Below are positions 1 to 13,500 of a DNA stretch of 64,000 nt, in pieces (position 1 is the first letter of the stretch; the number at the start of each line of letters is the position of its first letter). The DNA comes from Antedon mediterranea (lineage: Eukaryota; Echinodermata; Crinoidea; Comatulida; Antedonidae): NCBI RefSeq assembly GCF_964355755.1, contig NC_092674.1, forward strand, positions 12,281,001-12,345,000. The letters run 5' to 3'. The notes under the pieces are model-generated. The model did not search any database. It had not been told where the DNA came from and saw only the letters and a list, made by a program, of their open reading frames with translations. A program made the position numbers and the translations under genes.

Positions 1-233
1 AATTTACTATTTTGTATCATGTGACATTAGTGATTTTGTTGCATTCAGTGATAACAGTGACATTCAATGGTCCCATTCAACATGCAAGTGAAAATGGTGA
101 TGTCATGCGATAAGCCAAAAAATGTGAAAACCAACCAATATAGACTAAAATCAGAGCCTTGCTTTTCATAATTGACTTTGTTTAAATACCAAATTATCTT
201 TTTTTATAATTGCACATATTCTTTTTTTTTCAG
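1..233. other. Intron sequence upstream of first visible integrin exon
   Basis: AT-rich non-coding DNA ending in a pyrimidine tract and CAG acceptor directly before the first recognisable integrin beta exon. The upstream exons (signal peptide, PSI, first half of hybrid and beta-I domains) must lie outside the window. I see nothing else in it. Confidence 0.6.
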
Positions 234-3200
234 AGAACACTTAAAGATCAAACCTTTTCGATGAGTCTTGATAGACCAGAGGGTGGACTTGATGCCCTGA
301 TGCAAGCTACTGTCTGCAGGGTATCTAATTTTACCTATTTACTTGTTTAATGACTCACATTTGAGATGTGGTAGTTTTTATGCTAAATTAACCTAAATAA
401 TATTGATGGATCAAAAGTAGTTTATTATTTTATGTTTATATTGATTTATCTATCAATCAAAGGATGTGTCAATACTATTAATTTAATTTTAATGTATTAA
501 CAATTTATAATTGATTTCACTGACATACAATAGTGGGCCTACTGTGATCATACTGTTTACAATGTTTTGTTTGATTTGTGTTTAATTTAACTGTTTCTTT
601 TGACTAAGTTTTATAAGTTAAAACACTTTTTTTTTATAGAGAAGTGATTAACTTTATCAGAACTACAAAATTGCCTATTTAAAGTCTGTTTTTATTATTA
701 GACTTAAGTTCAATTTTCATGTTTTTTTTCATCTTTAACATGAATTCAAAATGAAACCCAACCAAGAGAAGGCCTTCCACACTTTTAATGATCATTTTGA
801 TGTCATTGATTTTTAGGAGCAAATAGGTTGGCGTAATTATTCAAGACATTTTATTATTTATATGAGTGATGCAGGATTTCACTTCGCACTTGATGGCAAG
901 GTTTGTAGAAAAATGTATAAGATATCAGGGGTAGCTGGCTCATTTGAGAGATAGCTGGCTCATTTGAGGGGTAGCTGGCTCATTTGAGAGATATCTGGCT
1001 CATTTGAGGGGTAGCTGGCTCATTTGAGAGATAGCTGGCTCATTTGAGGGGTAGCTGGCTCATTTGAGGGGTAGCTGGCTCATTTGAGGGGTAGCTGGCT
1101 CATTTGAGGGGTAGCTGGCTCATTTAAGGGGTAGCTGGCTCATTTGAGGGGTAGCTGGCTCATTTGAGGGGTAGCTGGCTCATTTCAGAGATAGCTGGCT
1201 CATTTGAGGTGTAACTGGCTCATTTGAGGGGTAACTATATCATTTGAGCGGTAGCTGTCTCCAATTTTTTTTTTATTTTTCTTTTAGGTTGGCGGGCTGA
1301 CCTTACCCAATGATGGTGAATGTCATTTAGATGATCAAGGATATTATACTCATTCTGTAAAAAATGTAACTAATTTTCTGATTTACTTTTCCGATTTCAT
1401 TTTTCATTGTTGTGTTACTTATGTAAACTAGATGGTACGCTCGCTTCGCTCGTGTATTATCTAGGTCGTGCCCACAGATGGTTCTCGATTACACAGTAAT
1501 TTCAGCGTAACAAAACTGGCGATTTCAAATGTACTATTATATAATACATTGTCATTTTCAGAAACGAATAAATAGACACGATGATTTATGTAGTCAACTA
1601 AAATTAGCACACTGGGAATTACTTCCGAAGGAGAAACTTATCACAAAATGAGTCCAAATTTTTGATTTGGACTCATTTAAAGAAACCCAATTTGTGTTTT
1701 GTATGTAACATTAGGTTTGAGGGATGGGTAAGTGGATAGGTACAAAGAGGAACAATTTTTAAATATATTCTTTATCCACTCAGTAACGAAATATTTTGTT
1801 CATGTTTTATAGGCCTATAAATAATATAACTCTAAATACAGTAAAACATTTGCGATTTAATACTTTGTTCAATTCATCGACATTTTTATTCCATAATCAA
1901 AATAAATACATATACAAATACAATACAAATAATAAGATAATGGAATGGGATACAAAATAAGCACAAGTGCTTTAAGCATGTAACCCTAACAAAAAGATCA
2001 AACAATTAGAACAAACAAAAAGTTAAAACTGTCGCTGTCATAATCGATTGAAATATTAAAGTACATACACCACTACGACGTTTATATTATTGGTAGTTAT
2101 TAATTAATAATTAATACAAACGTTGAGAGGGAACTGTCAGTATAAAGTTTATTTGTATATAATAATGTGTTTATATATCTAACAGTGAAGCCTAACCACA
2201 ATCTCAGTATACAATTTGTATATATTTTTATATTACATCTAACAGTACGAACATTCACAGTAAGAAATTATGATGCTGTACTCTAGCTGTTCAACCGGTT
2301 TTCAGCTATTAAAACAATTATCGTAGGAGAAGATAGGAAAATGCGAAGCCTCCTCGCATTTTTGTGGTGGGTATTTTTCAAGATGGACATCCATATTAGA
2401 CAGTGTATACCACGATCGGGAAAACACCCCTATTTGGGGCAAATCGTTGAACCTAAATTTGTTTTAATCGTCATAACTAATTATCTAACTTAATAAACAG
2501 GGTTACATCAGGTGGTTAAAATCAGTACCGAAAGTACGAACCAACTTTTACCATCGAGTAAAAATTCTATAAGTAAATTGCGATTTACCGAATTTTGCCC
2601 TTACGTAAATTTATATATAGATACGGACAATAGTCCAAATATGAAATTAAATTTAAACCAAGTAAAATAATAAAAACACAAACACAATTAATTAAATTAC
2701 AATAATAATAATAATACGGTCAAGCCTACCAACTGAACTCTCTGAAAACTGGAAACTTTCCCAAAACCAGACGTAAAAATTAATTTCAAAACAAATTCTG
2801 AATACCAGAATTGCCAGACATTTAGCCCAGCCCAAAGATTTCTGATATTGGGAGAGTTGACTGTGTTATCTATTAAAAATCCACATAATTCTATCAGAGG
2901 GGAAACGAGACAAAATGGCGCATGCACTATCTGAATCCACGCTTTATCAAACGCATGTCAATTTCTTGTTATGCATTCCACTCCCTCTCTCCTATTATGA
3001 TAAAAAGAGGTCAATTCAAAGTATGATTGATATACATATTTTACATTTACTTTGTTTATTTTCAGGATTTTCCATCTTTAGGACAGCTTCATGAGAAATT
3101 ATTAGAAAGAAATGTAATTCCAATTTTTGCAGTAGCAAAATCAAAACAGCGTGATGATCCAGCTCTTTATCAGGTATTGAATATGTTGAATCCTAAAGAT

Positions 3201-4578
3201 AGAATACATTCTAGTATCTTGTGTTAAGTTGTTTAGAATACTCCACATGCTAGTCCTATTAGTGCATGGGTTTAGTATATCTGATCAACTTATATATATA
3301 TATATATATATTATCTGAAAAATAATGGTTGGATATGCCATTTTAATGTCATGTAATAGTTATTCCATTCCAAAAATTTGGTGGGAAAAAATGATTTACC
3401 TACCTGCCAACAGTACAGCATCTACCCAGATCAGCACGCCGGGAGATGAACCCTGCTTTTTTTTAATAATGTACCAAGTTCTTTAACATGCATTGTACAA
3501 GGGACCAGCAGCTTTATGTCCCATCCGGAGTATGAGGTATATTTTAATTTTGATTTCTTCATTTCAACAGGAAGTTGTAAATGAGTTTTTCCCAGGTGGA
3601 TCTGTGGGAACACTAGCTAGTGATTCAAGAAACATTATTGAACTTGTTCGTAGTAGTTATGATGTAAGTTTGGAGTTTTTCATAGCACCTTTATTTTTAT
3701 TTGAGATTTTTTCCCAGTAGTTTTTTTTTTACCAATTATTATGTCATTAACACAAAACCATCTAAGCAAACATTTATGCTGTTTGTGAAACAATTTTTGG
3801 ATTTATAGGCCTTTATCGAGTGTAAATAAAATTAGGCCTACATGCCATTAAAACTTCTTGAAAAATTGCTTTTTCTACAGACTTCGATGAATAAAGTACT
3901 GACGATTTTTAATGATATTGCAATATATTTTTGTTTTGTTTTTATAGTATTTATATGCATTTTTAATGTTTATACAAATTATATGTTATATGTATGTTAT
4001 ATGTAAATGTTTTTTATACAATCAGTGCAATAGGAGACCTACTAGATAGTGATTAAGGTCGCTTTTTAGGAATCCTGTCTCTGCCTAGTTTTGTGTGATG
4101 TTTTTCTATATTTATTCTATATTGTATTTTTATGGAGTCAAAAATAAATGAAATGAAATAAAGTTTGATGTAAATTTAATTTAAATTAAACATTTAACTA
4201 CATAAAAAGACTTAACCTCAATTAAAGTAACATTTTTATTGTTCAAAATTACTTTAATTTTGTAAAAAACATCTTTCACACAGATGTGGAGTTATACACC
4301 ATGCAGCGAAAGGATTAATGCACACATTTTGTTTATTGCACATGTTTTATTAGTTATTAGTATCATAATTAATTAAAAAAATTATTTTTATAGAAAATTA
4401 CATCTGAGATTCAACTTGTAGACACGGTGACAGCTCCTATTCATGTAACCTACTCAGCCTATTGCGATGGCGAGACATTGACGCCTAATTCGCAGAACTG
4501 TAGTAACATTCGCTTAGGAAATGTCATTAAATTTAAACTAGATGTTAGCGTTGATGAGTGTACAGCAAATCCTATCTC
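234..4578 (+). CDS. Integrin beta-I-like and hybrid domain exons
   Basis: Six exons (234-320, 817-900, 1288-1365, 3066-3173, 3571-3663, 4394-4578). The first five encode the second half of the ligand-binding beta-I domain: DRPEGGLDALMQATVC contains the Asp, Pro and Glu that in vertebrate beta chains coordinate the ligand-associated metal site. It is followed by EQIGWRNYSRH, GGLTLPNDGECHL and NVIPIFAVA, all family hallmarks. The MIDAS DxSxS motif lies upstream of the window. The position matching the metal-binding Asn of human beta-3 (two residues before the Asp) is Ser here. The sixth exon gives the returning hybrid-domain strands with two cysteines (TYSAYCDG, NSQNCSNIRLG). Confidence 0.93.
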
Positions 4579-7500
4579 GTAAGACATGATTACATTGTTT
4601 ATTACCAATCACAAGTGAGGCATTAACCTTGGTGTATGCATTGGCACGCTTAAAATAAATGTTTCTGCTGCCCAAGCCTGACCGACCCAAAATTTGGTCA
4701 GCTTCTTTTTTTATTTGTTTAATTGTAGGAGCATTTAATGAAAAGCACAATTAAATTTAAAGGCAATATTATTTTCCCAAACATTTTTTGTCTTTATCAC
4801 GTACATTTAGGCTTTCTTGGACAAACATCTTTGTTTTTGTAATTGCATGCAAACATTTCTCTAGTGTCCTCTATTTCTATTGTAAAGTTTTGGCAATATC
4901 TAAAATTTATATTATTTATGCATAAAACACAAAATAGATAAAAAAAAATTGTCTTACTAATATGACCATGTCAATTGATGGTGTTCCTGTGCAACATAAC
5001 AATTTTTGTGTTTCTAGCATTTTAAATGCAGTGACATAATCAATAATGATGATTTTAATGGTGGCAATAAAGCATGATGATGACATAATAATAATATATA
5101 CGGCCATACTGCGGTGAAACACCGGTTCTCGTCAGGTCACAGAAGTTGAGCAATGTTGGCCCGGTTGCGTTCTGGATGGGAGACCGTCTAGAAATCGTGG
5201 CGGGTGCTGTACAGTATATACTGGAGAGTGATGGTGTAATGGTAATATCGGACTAGCATGTGATAGGCATGGGTTTGAGGTTATCTGTACCATACTAATT
5301 GCATCCTTAGGCAAGATGCTTTACTCTCATTGCCTTGCCCTTCGGATGAGATGATACTAATCATTAAGAAAAATGTTTTATTTCTTTAAAAAAAATTATG
5401 ATTATTATTATTTGTAAAATGTCCATTTATGGAATAATGGTATGGTACGATGATGATTAATTTTGAATACGCAGTGGTTGAACAAATAAGAACTTTCATC
5501 TAATATTAATAAGTTACAAGATACATGATGTGCTTGAATTTTTATCAAAATATTTAGTTTTTCAGTTAAACCTCTTGGATTTGAAGAGAACCTAGAAGTT
5601 GTCATAATAACAAATTGTGAATGTGAATGTACCAAATCTGTGACACCAGACAGTGAGCTATGTAGCAATGGTAATGGTTCACTGGTCTGTGGTATTTGTG
5701 AGTGTAATGAAGGCCGGTATGGAGAGGTCTGTGAATGTGATGACACTGGCTCAGACGAAACTGAAACACTTGCAGATAGTTTACCATGTCAAACGTAAGG
5801 TTTTTCAACTTCTTTACTTTATTTCCATTTTGGAAAAGCATGATATACCGCTAACCTAGTTTACTATTGTTTATTCATCATACATCAAGCATTAAAAAAA
5901 ATATTGCTGTTGAGTATTTTACAATTGTTTAACCATTATTTTCTAAACACATACTGTTAACTATAGAGGGCAGAAATCATAATTTTGATTTCTTATTTTC
6001 AATATCCAATCAATGAAATGATGTATAGGCCTGTTCTTGTATGTTTAAAAAATATTAGTCAAATCCTATTTTTATTTATTTCAATAGAAGTAACTCATCT
6101 TTGGTTTGTTCAGGTCAAGGGTCATGCATATGTGGGAAATGTGTGTGTAACAAGCGACAAGTAGGTGAAATATAATATGATTTTATAGTTTTCTTATTGG
6201 GGCATATCAGTAGGTCAACTATTACAGTATGTACTGTGAGTATACTATAGTGGGTCAATTAGAGGAAAAAAGAAGTTTTTTAAAATCTGTTGCTGATAAT
6301 TGACAATTAGTGCGAAAGATTAAAAATAATGTAACCCTATAAATAGAGAATGTCTCTTATATAGGGTTTGAGAGGAGGAGGCGAGACTCAAGGAGTCAAT
6401 TTGTTATTTATAACTATATTGTACATGTTATGTTTCTCTATTTCTAATAATAGTCAACCACTATACGATCACAGACACTGTTGTCGTGATCAGTTAGTTT
6501 AAAAAAATATATACAATCATTGTCATCATTATTACAGTTCAATAAAAATCTTATTACCATATTAACATGTTTATAATGCCAAGCTACATTATAATCCAAC
6601 CCACTAATTGTGTGCCAAATGTTGTAACCCGGATCCTTATAATATACTGGTCATATATTTTCTTGAATGCGATTAATATAATATAAAATGTATTATAAAT
6701 AGAGCTTTTTTGTTATGATTAATATTTTTTTCTTTTTCAAGAATCCTTTAGAAAAAATCACAGGAAAGTTTTGCAACTGTGATAACTTCTCTTGTCGCAG
6801 AGATTCTGCTGACCTCATTTGTGGTGGTATGTTCAATTTTGTTTATATTATTTTCTTTGGACTTTGGTCAATTTAAGCTCTTCTGACAATATTAAGGACC
6901 ATATCAGCATTTTTCTACTACAGTAACTAAATATCTGTTTCAAATGTAGAAGCTATGAGAGTCACTGCAATAATTTTATCCGTTTATTTTATATTGACAC
7001 TGTTGATTCGTCTATTTGTTTTTTAAATATTTTTATATAGTTTATTTTATATCATTGTTGTTACTTTGGGAGTACGGAACCTGAACTCTTGTTATAGTGA
7101 TTAGGTTCACTTTTAGGTTCCTGCCTACTCCCTTAGTTTTTGTGTTTTGTTTGTTTGTAACTGGTTTTTGGCAATAAATAATAATAATAATAATAATATT
7201 ATTACCCAAAAAAGATTATTAGATTATTGCATAAACAGGTTAAACAGAAACAATATAGTTTAGTTACTGCAATAACTGCAATAAGATAATCAATCTCTGT
7301 AGAAAATTTATTATATTATTTCTCAGTGATTTTTTTTTTTATTGTGAATTGCCTTAGAACATCATGAAAATGGTAGTATACAAATGAGGTATTTAATCTA
7401 TATATAAATTTACGTAAGGGCAAAATTCGGTAAATCGCGCCTTACTTCTAGAATTTTCACTCGATGGTATGTAAAGTTGGTTCGTACTTTCGGTACTGAT

Positions 7501-10500
7501 TTTAACCGCCTGATGTAACCCTGTTTACTAATTAAATTGAGTTAGATAATTAGTTATTGACGATTAAAACGAATTTAGGTTCAACGATTTGCCCCAAATA
7601 GGGGTGTTTTCCGATCGTGGTATACACAGCTGTCTAATGGATATCCATCTTGAAAAATACCCGCCAAAAAAATGCGAAGAGGCTTCGCATTTTTCTATCT
7701 CCTCCTACGATAATTGTTTTTAATAGCTGAAAACCGGTTGAACAGCTAGAGTACACCATCATAATGTTGAAGACAGGCCGATTTTCTTTAAAAAATACTA
7801 TTTTGATAGATTTAATATACAATTATACAAATGTATTGATTTGCGATGAATGGAACATCCCAATCTCTCAGTCTGCCAGAGTTTGGTTTAACACAAGTAC
7901 TGTAGGTAAATTTATGAGCCCTTGGTTTAACACATACGGTAGGTAAATATATGGGCCCTTTGAGAATAAACTTGCAATACTTTGACAATACTGTAAATAC
8001 CTATTAACTATTTTTCATTTGAATCGAACATTTCTTACTGTGAATGTTCGTACTGTTAGATGTAATATAAAAATATATACAAATAAACTTTATTACTGAG
8101 ACTGTGGATAGGCTCTACTGTTAGATATACAAATAAACTTTATACTGACAGTTCCTTCTCAACGTTTGTATTAATTAATAATTACCAAAAATATAAACGT
8201 CGTAGTGGTGTATCGTGACATGTACTTTAATATTTCAATCGATTATGACAGTGACAGTTTTAACAAAGTATTAAATCGCAAATGTTTTAGGCCTACTGTA
8301 TTTAGAGGTATATTATTTATAGGCCTATAAAACATGAACAAAATATTTCGTTACTCAGTGGATAAAGAATATATTTAAAAATTGTTCCTCTTTGTACCTA
8401 TCCGCTTTCCCATCCCTCAACCCTAATGTTACATAGCGAGGAGGCTTCGCATTTTCCTATCTCCTCCTACGATAATTGTTTTTAATAGCTGAAAACCGGT
8501 TGAACAGCTAGAGTACACCATCATAATGTTGAAGAGTGAAGACAGGCCGATTTTCTTTAAAAAATACTATTTTGATAGATTGCTAGAGTACACCATCATA
8601 ATGTTGAAGACAGGCCGATTTTCTTTAAAAAATACTATTTTGATAGATTTAATATACGATTATACAAATGTATTGATTTGCGATGAATGGAACATCCCAA
8701 TCTCTCAGTCTGCCAGAGTTTGGTATTCGGAAAATGTTAAAAACCAATTTCTATTATTTGAATCGGTAAACAGTTTCCATTTATTATACATTGATAATGA
8801 AACATGAAATATTCCTATTTATGTCCCTCGAGGTTCATTACAATTTATATTTAGTAGTCCCACGGACTTCATCTTAGCCACTCCCCCGAGTGCTAAGGCC
8901 AAATTTATGATACCCTACTTTCTATGTAAGTTTAGTTACAGTTAGTTCTTGACGATAATACAACGAATTTAGGTTACACCCTTCGGCCGCGAAAACGTTT
9001 CTGTACAAATCTGATACCGATTGGCTTTATTTCATTCAACAGCGACCATAATCTCGCCAATTACAGGATAGATAAACTATTTTATTATTGATGTGCTTAT
9101 AAATTAAGACTCATGTAAACAGCTTGATTACATCATTTTACAGACAAACGAAACTTTTTTAAACCTACTGTTTCAATAACTGAGTATAATACTGTATACG
9201 TTTTCATAAGTAAGCGCATATACATTTTCGTGTTTTCATTGACGAGATTGTAATAGTAACTTCAGTAACTATTACAGTACTTATTTATTATACGACACAA
9301 GACAATTGTATCTGACAGGTACGTACATTATTCTAAAAAATAAGTCTAGATAGATCCCTTAGGCGTCATAAATCACAGGCCAACAAATCAGTACTCATGA
9401 CAGAAATTCGACCCAGTTTGGTTCACACAAATGTTTACGGGAATTTCAACACCACAACCGATGATTTGCCCTAAATATTTCGGTAGACTACAGTTTAATT
9501 TTTCACTGAATAGGAGCTTGAATTTCCGATTTCCATTTCGCAGAATGTCTAGGTCTATTTATTTAGTTTGGTTCTTATAATATATAAATACAATCAACTT
9601 TATTACTGCGGTTCCATCACCACCACCACGTGCCGCCCAATTCCCGTACATACATTTCCATTTCTCCCTAATTTCTTTAATCCACATAAATTAATTGTCC
9701 AGAATCCAGTATTGGTTTTGTTGTCTCTATTTCTGAATACCCCAATTAGGGGGACACTTCCGTTTTTGTTTAGTGTCCCAAAAAAGTCCCCGTCCGTGGA
9801 TTCTACTGTATTCGAGAACCATCTGTGAGCACCCCTAGATGGTACGCGAGCGAAGCGAGCGTGCCATCTAGTTATTATTAATTATTATAAAAATGGTTTT
9901 GAGCATCTTGTGTATAATATACAGTATGCTGTGCTATATAACATGGACTTGATAGAAATAATTTATGACTAAGCTCTGTCTACACTATCACACTTTCTGT
10001 GCCTAAATTGACGTGCCGATGGACACGATGACATCATATCAATACCCTTTTTTTTGTCAAAAACTAGTGAGATACTGTAGACAGAGCTTATAGATATTTA
10101 TTAACTTTGATAGGTCCATCAAAAGGAACATGCATTTGTGGTCAGTGTGAATGCAAGCCAGGCTATAGTGGTCCTGATTGCAGTTGTCCAACGAGCATTG
10201 AAAACTGCCTAGCATCTACTGGAAAAGAGTGCAATGACGCTGGACACTGTGAATGTGGTGTTTGCATGTGTAATGCAACACTGGTCTACGATGGCCCAAC
10301 TTGTGAGGATTGTGATGTAAGTTCATTTATGTTAAAATCTTTAGTGCATCCTCAAATTCAAATGTATGATGTCATCATCATCAGGATTGATCAAATGCCC
10401 TATTCATAGAAATATTAATAAATTATTATCCATTAGTTCAATTTTAATTATTTTCTTTTATACAAAGCTTCTGGTTTCTTGAGACTCCATTTCATCATTT

Positions 10501-13500
10501 TAACATTGTACAGTACCATAATAATTTATACTGTACCATAATTTTTCCAATGATTTTTCTGATGATGAATAAATGTATATTGTATAATATACTTCTATTT
10601 TCTATGTAAAACTGTCTTAAGTTTAAGTCATGTGACACCCATCACCGAATCGTTCCACCTATTTTGTACTTACTGTACGACAGAACCCCAATTGAACATA
10701 ATCATATTTATTGATGTTTGTAGACATGTCCAGCTAAATGTGATCGTAATCGTGACTGTGTGCAATGTCTAGCTTACGGTACAGGTATATCTGAGGAAAA
10801 ATGCCAAGAGTGTCCTCAAAGAATTATACTTGTTGAGGAAGAAGAATTAATAGGTAAGAATTGTGGAAACATTTTAATTGAAAAGTAATAAACTCATTTA
10901 TTTTATTTTATTTGTCTTCAAGATTCTGTAAACCTTCTTGTTTCATTTCTTTTATTGTATTCATCCGATAAAAAAACTTTAAAAAGGATAAAACACATAT
11001 TAAATTACATTAGTACAATCCAATGTATTGAGTTGCCATGTTGTAATTGGTGGTTCACAATGTTGATAAACTATGAAGTATAGTAGGACAAGCATATGAC
11101 AATTTAGGAAATGTTTCTGGTTTGTTCAGGAAAGAGTGCCTTATGCATATGTTGCTTTCACGACACATGCATTGCGTACTACACTTCCTGTCAAAGAAAA
11201 ATGAACAAGTATTTTAACGAAACTTTTCTCTGAAAACTACGCTGAACAGAAATGAAAGCTCTTTATTAGCTCTCTGTTCATGATGTTATAAGAACTGTAT
11301 AATCTATACTGAGTTTTAGCAGGTACTGTATAATTTATGCCATTGTAAAATATTATTATAAGGATTTTCTTAAGCACTTAAAGGAAATCTTCTGTGATCT
11401 AATAGTTTTATATACTAGCTGTTTATTATCTTGAATTATTAAAGATTTGTAAAAAATAAAGATTATTTATAAGGAAAGAAGAAGGTTTAATTGGTAAGAA
11501 GTCGAAAAGTTGAAAAGTAATAAACTTATTTATTATATTTATTTTTTATTTAATTTCATTTATATATTCATCCGTTGATTAAATTGATTAAAAAATGGTC
11601 CTCATCATCTGTTTTCCATGGGGTTGTGTATTGCTGATCTAGCGAAATTATAGGGCTAGCCCTGTTTGTGTTAATCAAGAGCTTTCAGCACTTGCATATT
11701 GATGTTTCAGTTCATAAATTCCTTTCTGGGAGATTGGTTGTTCGAATAGTTTTTACTTTTTGCGAACTGAAAAAAAAATCAGGAATTGATGGAAGTAATT
11801 CTCGGGTGGGACATAAACCCATGACTTTTGGCAGTAATGACTGAAACATTATTTGCCAAAACATTTTATTTACAAGTTTCAAAATATAAATAAATAAAAA
11901 GTACTGCTCTATCCACTGTTGAAATATATCCCCTATGAAGAAAACTATGCATTGCTTTCTATAAAAACCTTGTATCTGCACATAGTTTTACAGGTGGATG
12001 CTTTATATTTTGTGCTAGGTAGGTGTGTAATGAATTGGAGAATGCCAGAGATTTCAGTAAAATATAAAACTTAACTAGATTTGAACTCGTCACTACGGAC
12101 GAGTTAGGTTATCCGCAGCGCAAAAGCCACGTGCACGTCATACGTTAGAATATTGCACTCAGAAAAAACAATTATGCCCTTGAAAAAATGTTAGTGCGCT
12201 CTCTATTTTGCGTCACGTCTAAGTATATACAGTATACACTATACTGTATACGTACTATACATACAGTGAAGAATAGGTGAAAATAAGTGACAAAAGTTTT
12301 TAACGCTTTTGAACATGATGACGTCATCACAATTTTTAAAATGGTGAATCATGCTAAAGATAATTGATTGACCTAGACAATATAAAAAAAATGGGAGAAA
12401 ATGATACGGATTAAGTGGAGATGCGCTCTATGTAATGTTGTGAGCTATGACGAAAGAGACAAAAATTCTATATTTTATATTCCAGTGGCCATACGATGAC
12501 GGCACAATGTCCAGTTAGCCATATTCATGCATGATTCGATATCTACAACTCATCAACTTCCAGAATATCTAATTTAAAAAAAGTTCACCACGTAGTTTAC
12601 AATCTATGACTGTTTTAAAAAAGGAATAATTTTGACGAATTTTTGAACTTTTTCATCAAAAACGCGCGCAAATTGTCAAATTGTACGTGCTCGTATGACG
12701 TGATTTTAAGTCAAATTTGTTTGAAAGTTGGTAAAATTACTAGAGAAAGCTGAAAAAACAAAAATCAAGCAAAAAAAGGATGTTTTTGACCTACGTGCGC
12801 ACGCGCGCGTAAAAAAATTGCGCATGCCTGGGAATTTTTGAAATGCTCAGAATGACATGAAACGCGTAGAAAATTGATTAGAAGTTGATTTTTCGCATTT
12901 TGAAATTTTAAACGCGCGTGCACGCGTAACTTTCTGTGCATCCTGCCATTTTTAATCCATAGAAAGTTTGCGCATGATACGACTTAAATTTTCCCCAAGT
13001 TTCAATACAAAATGACAATTAGTTTTTAATCTATGAACAATCATTGAAATTCATAAAATCGCGCGTAACTTACGCTGCGCGACTCGAAAATCAAAAATCA
13101 AAGTTTCTTGCACATCTACAGATATAGGTCAATCTTATGACAAAGTTTTACAATCTTATGTTAGCCAGAATTAGAGATATGCGTGCAACAAAATTCGTGG
13201 AAAGAAAGAAGAAAATAGAAAAAAAACTAGATTTGAACTCGTCACTTTGACGAGTTCGGGTTATCCGCGCAAACGCAACATGCACATACTTAACCATATG
13301 AACCTCGAAAATTATTATGCCATCCTATGACATGAAATAAATATGTTTACAGTGCTGAATTGTACCTATTATGTAGCATATATCATATTACAGTATTTTA
13401 CAGAATAAACTGTATATGTTATATACAGTGTAGCATAGACAAAATTACGAGACCCATCTTTTAAATCCAATTATTAACACGATGACGTCATCAAATTGAC

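Noticed and set aside
9568-9828. 86-residue frame in the Helitron
   Set aside because: No similarity to Rep or helicase. Lies in non-coding element sequence that is only partly present in the other copies.
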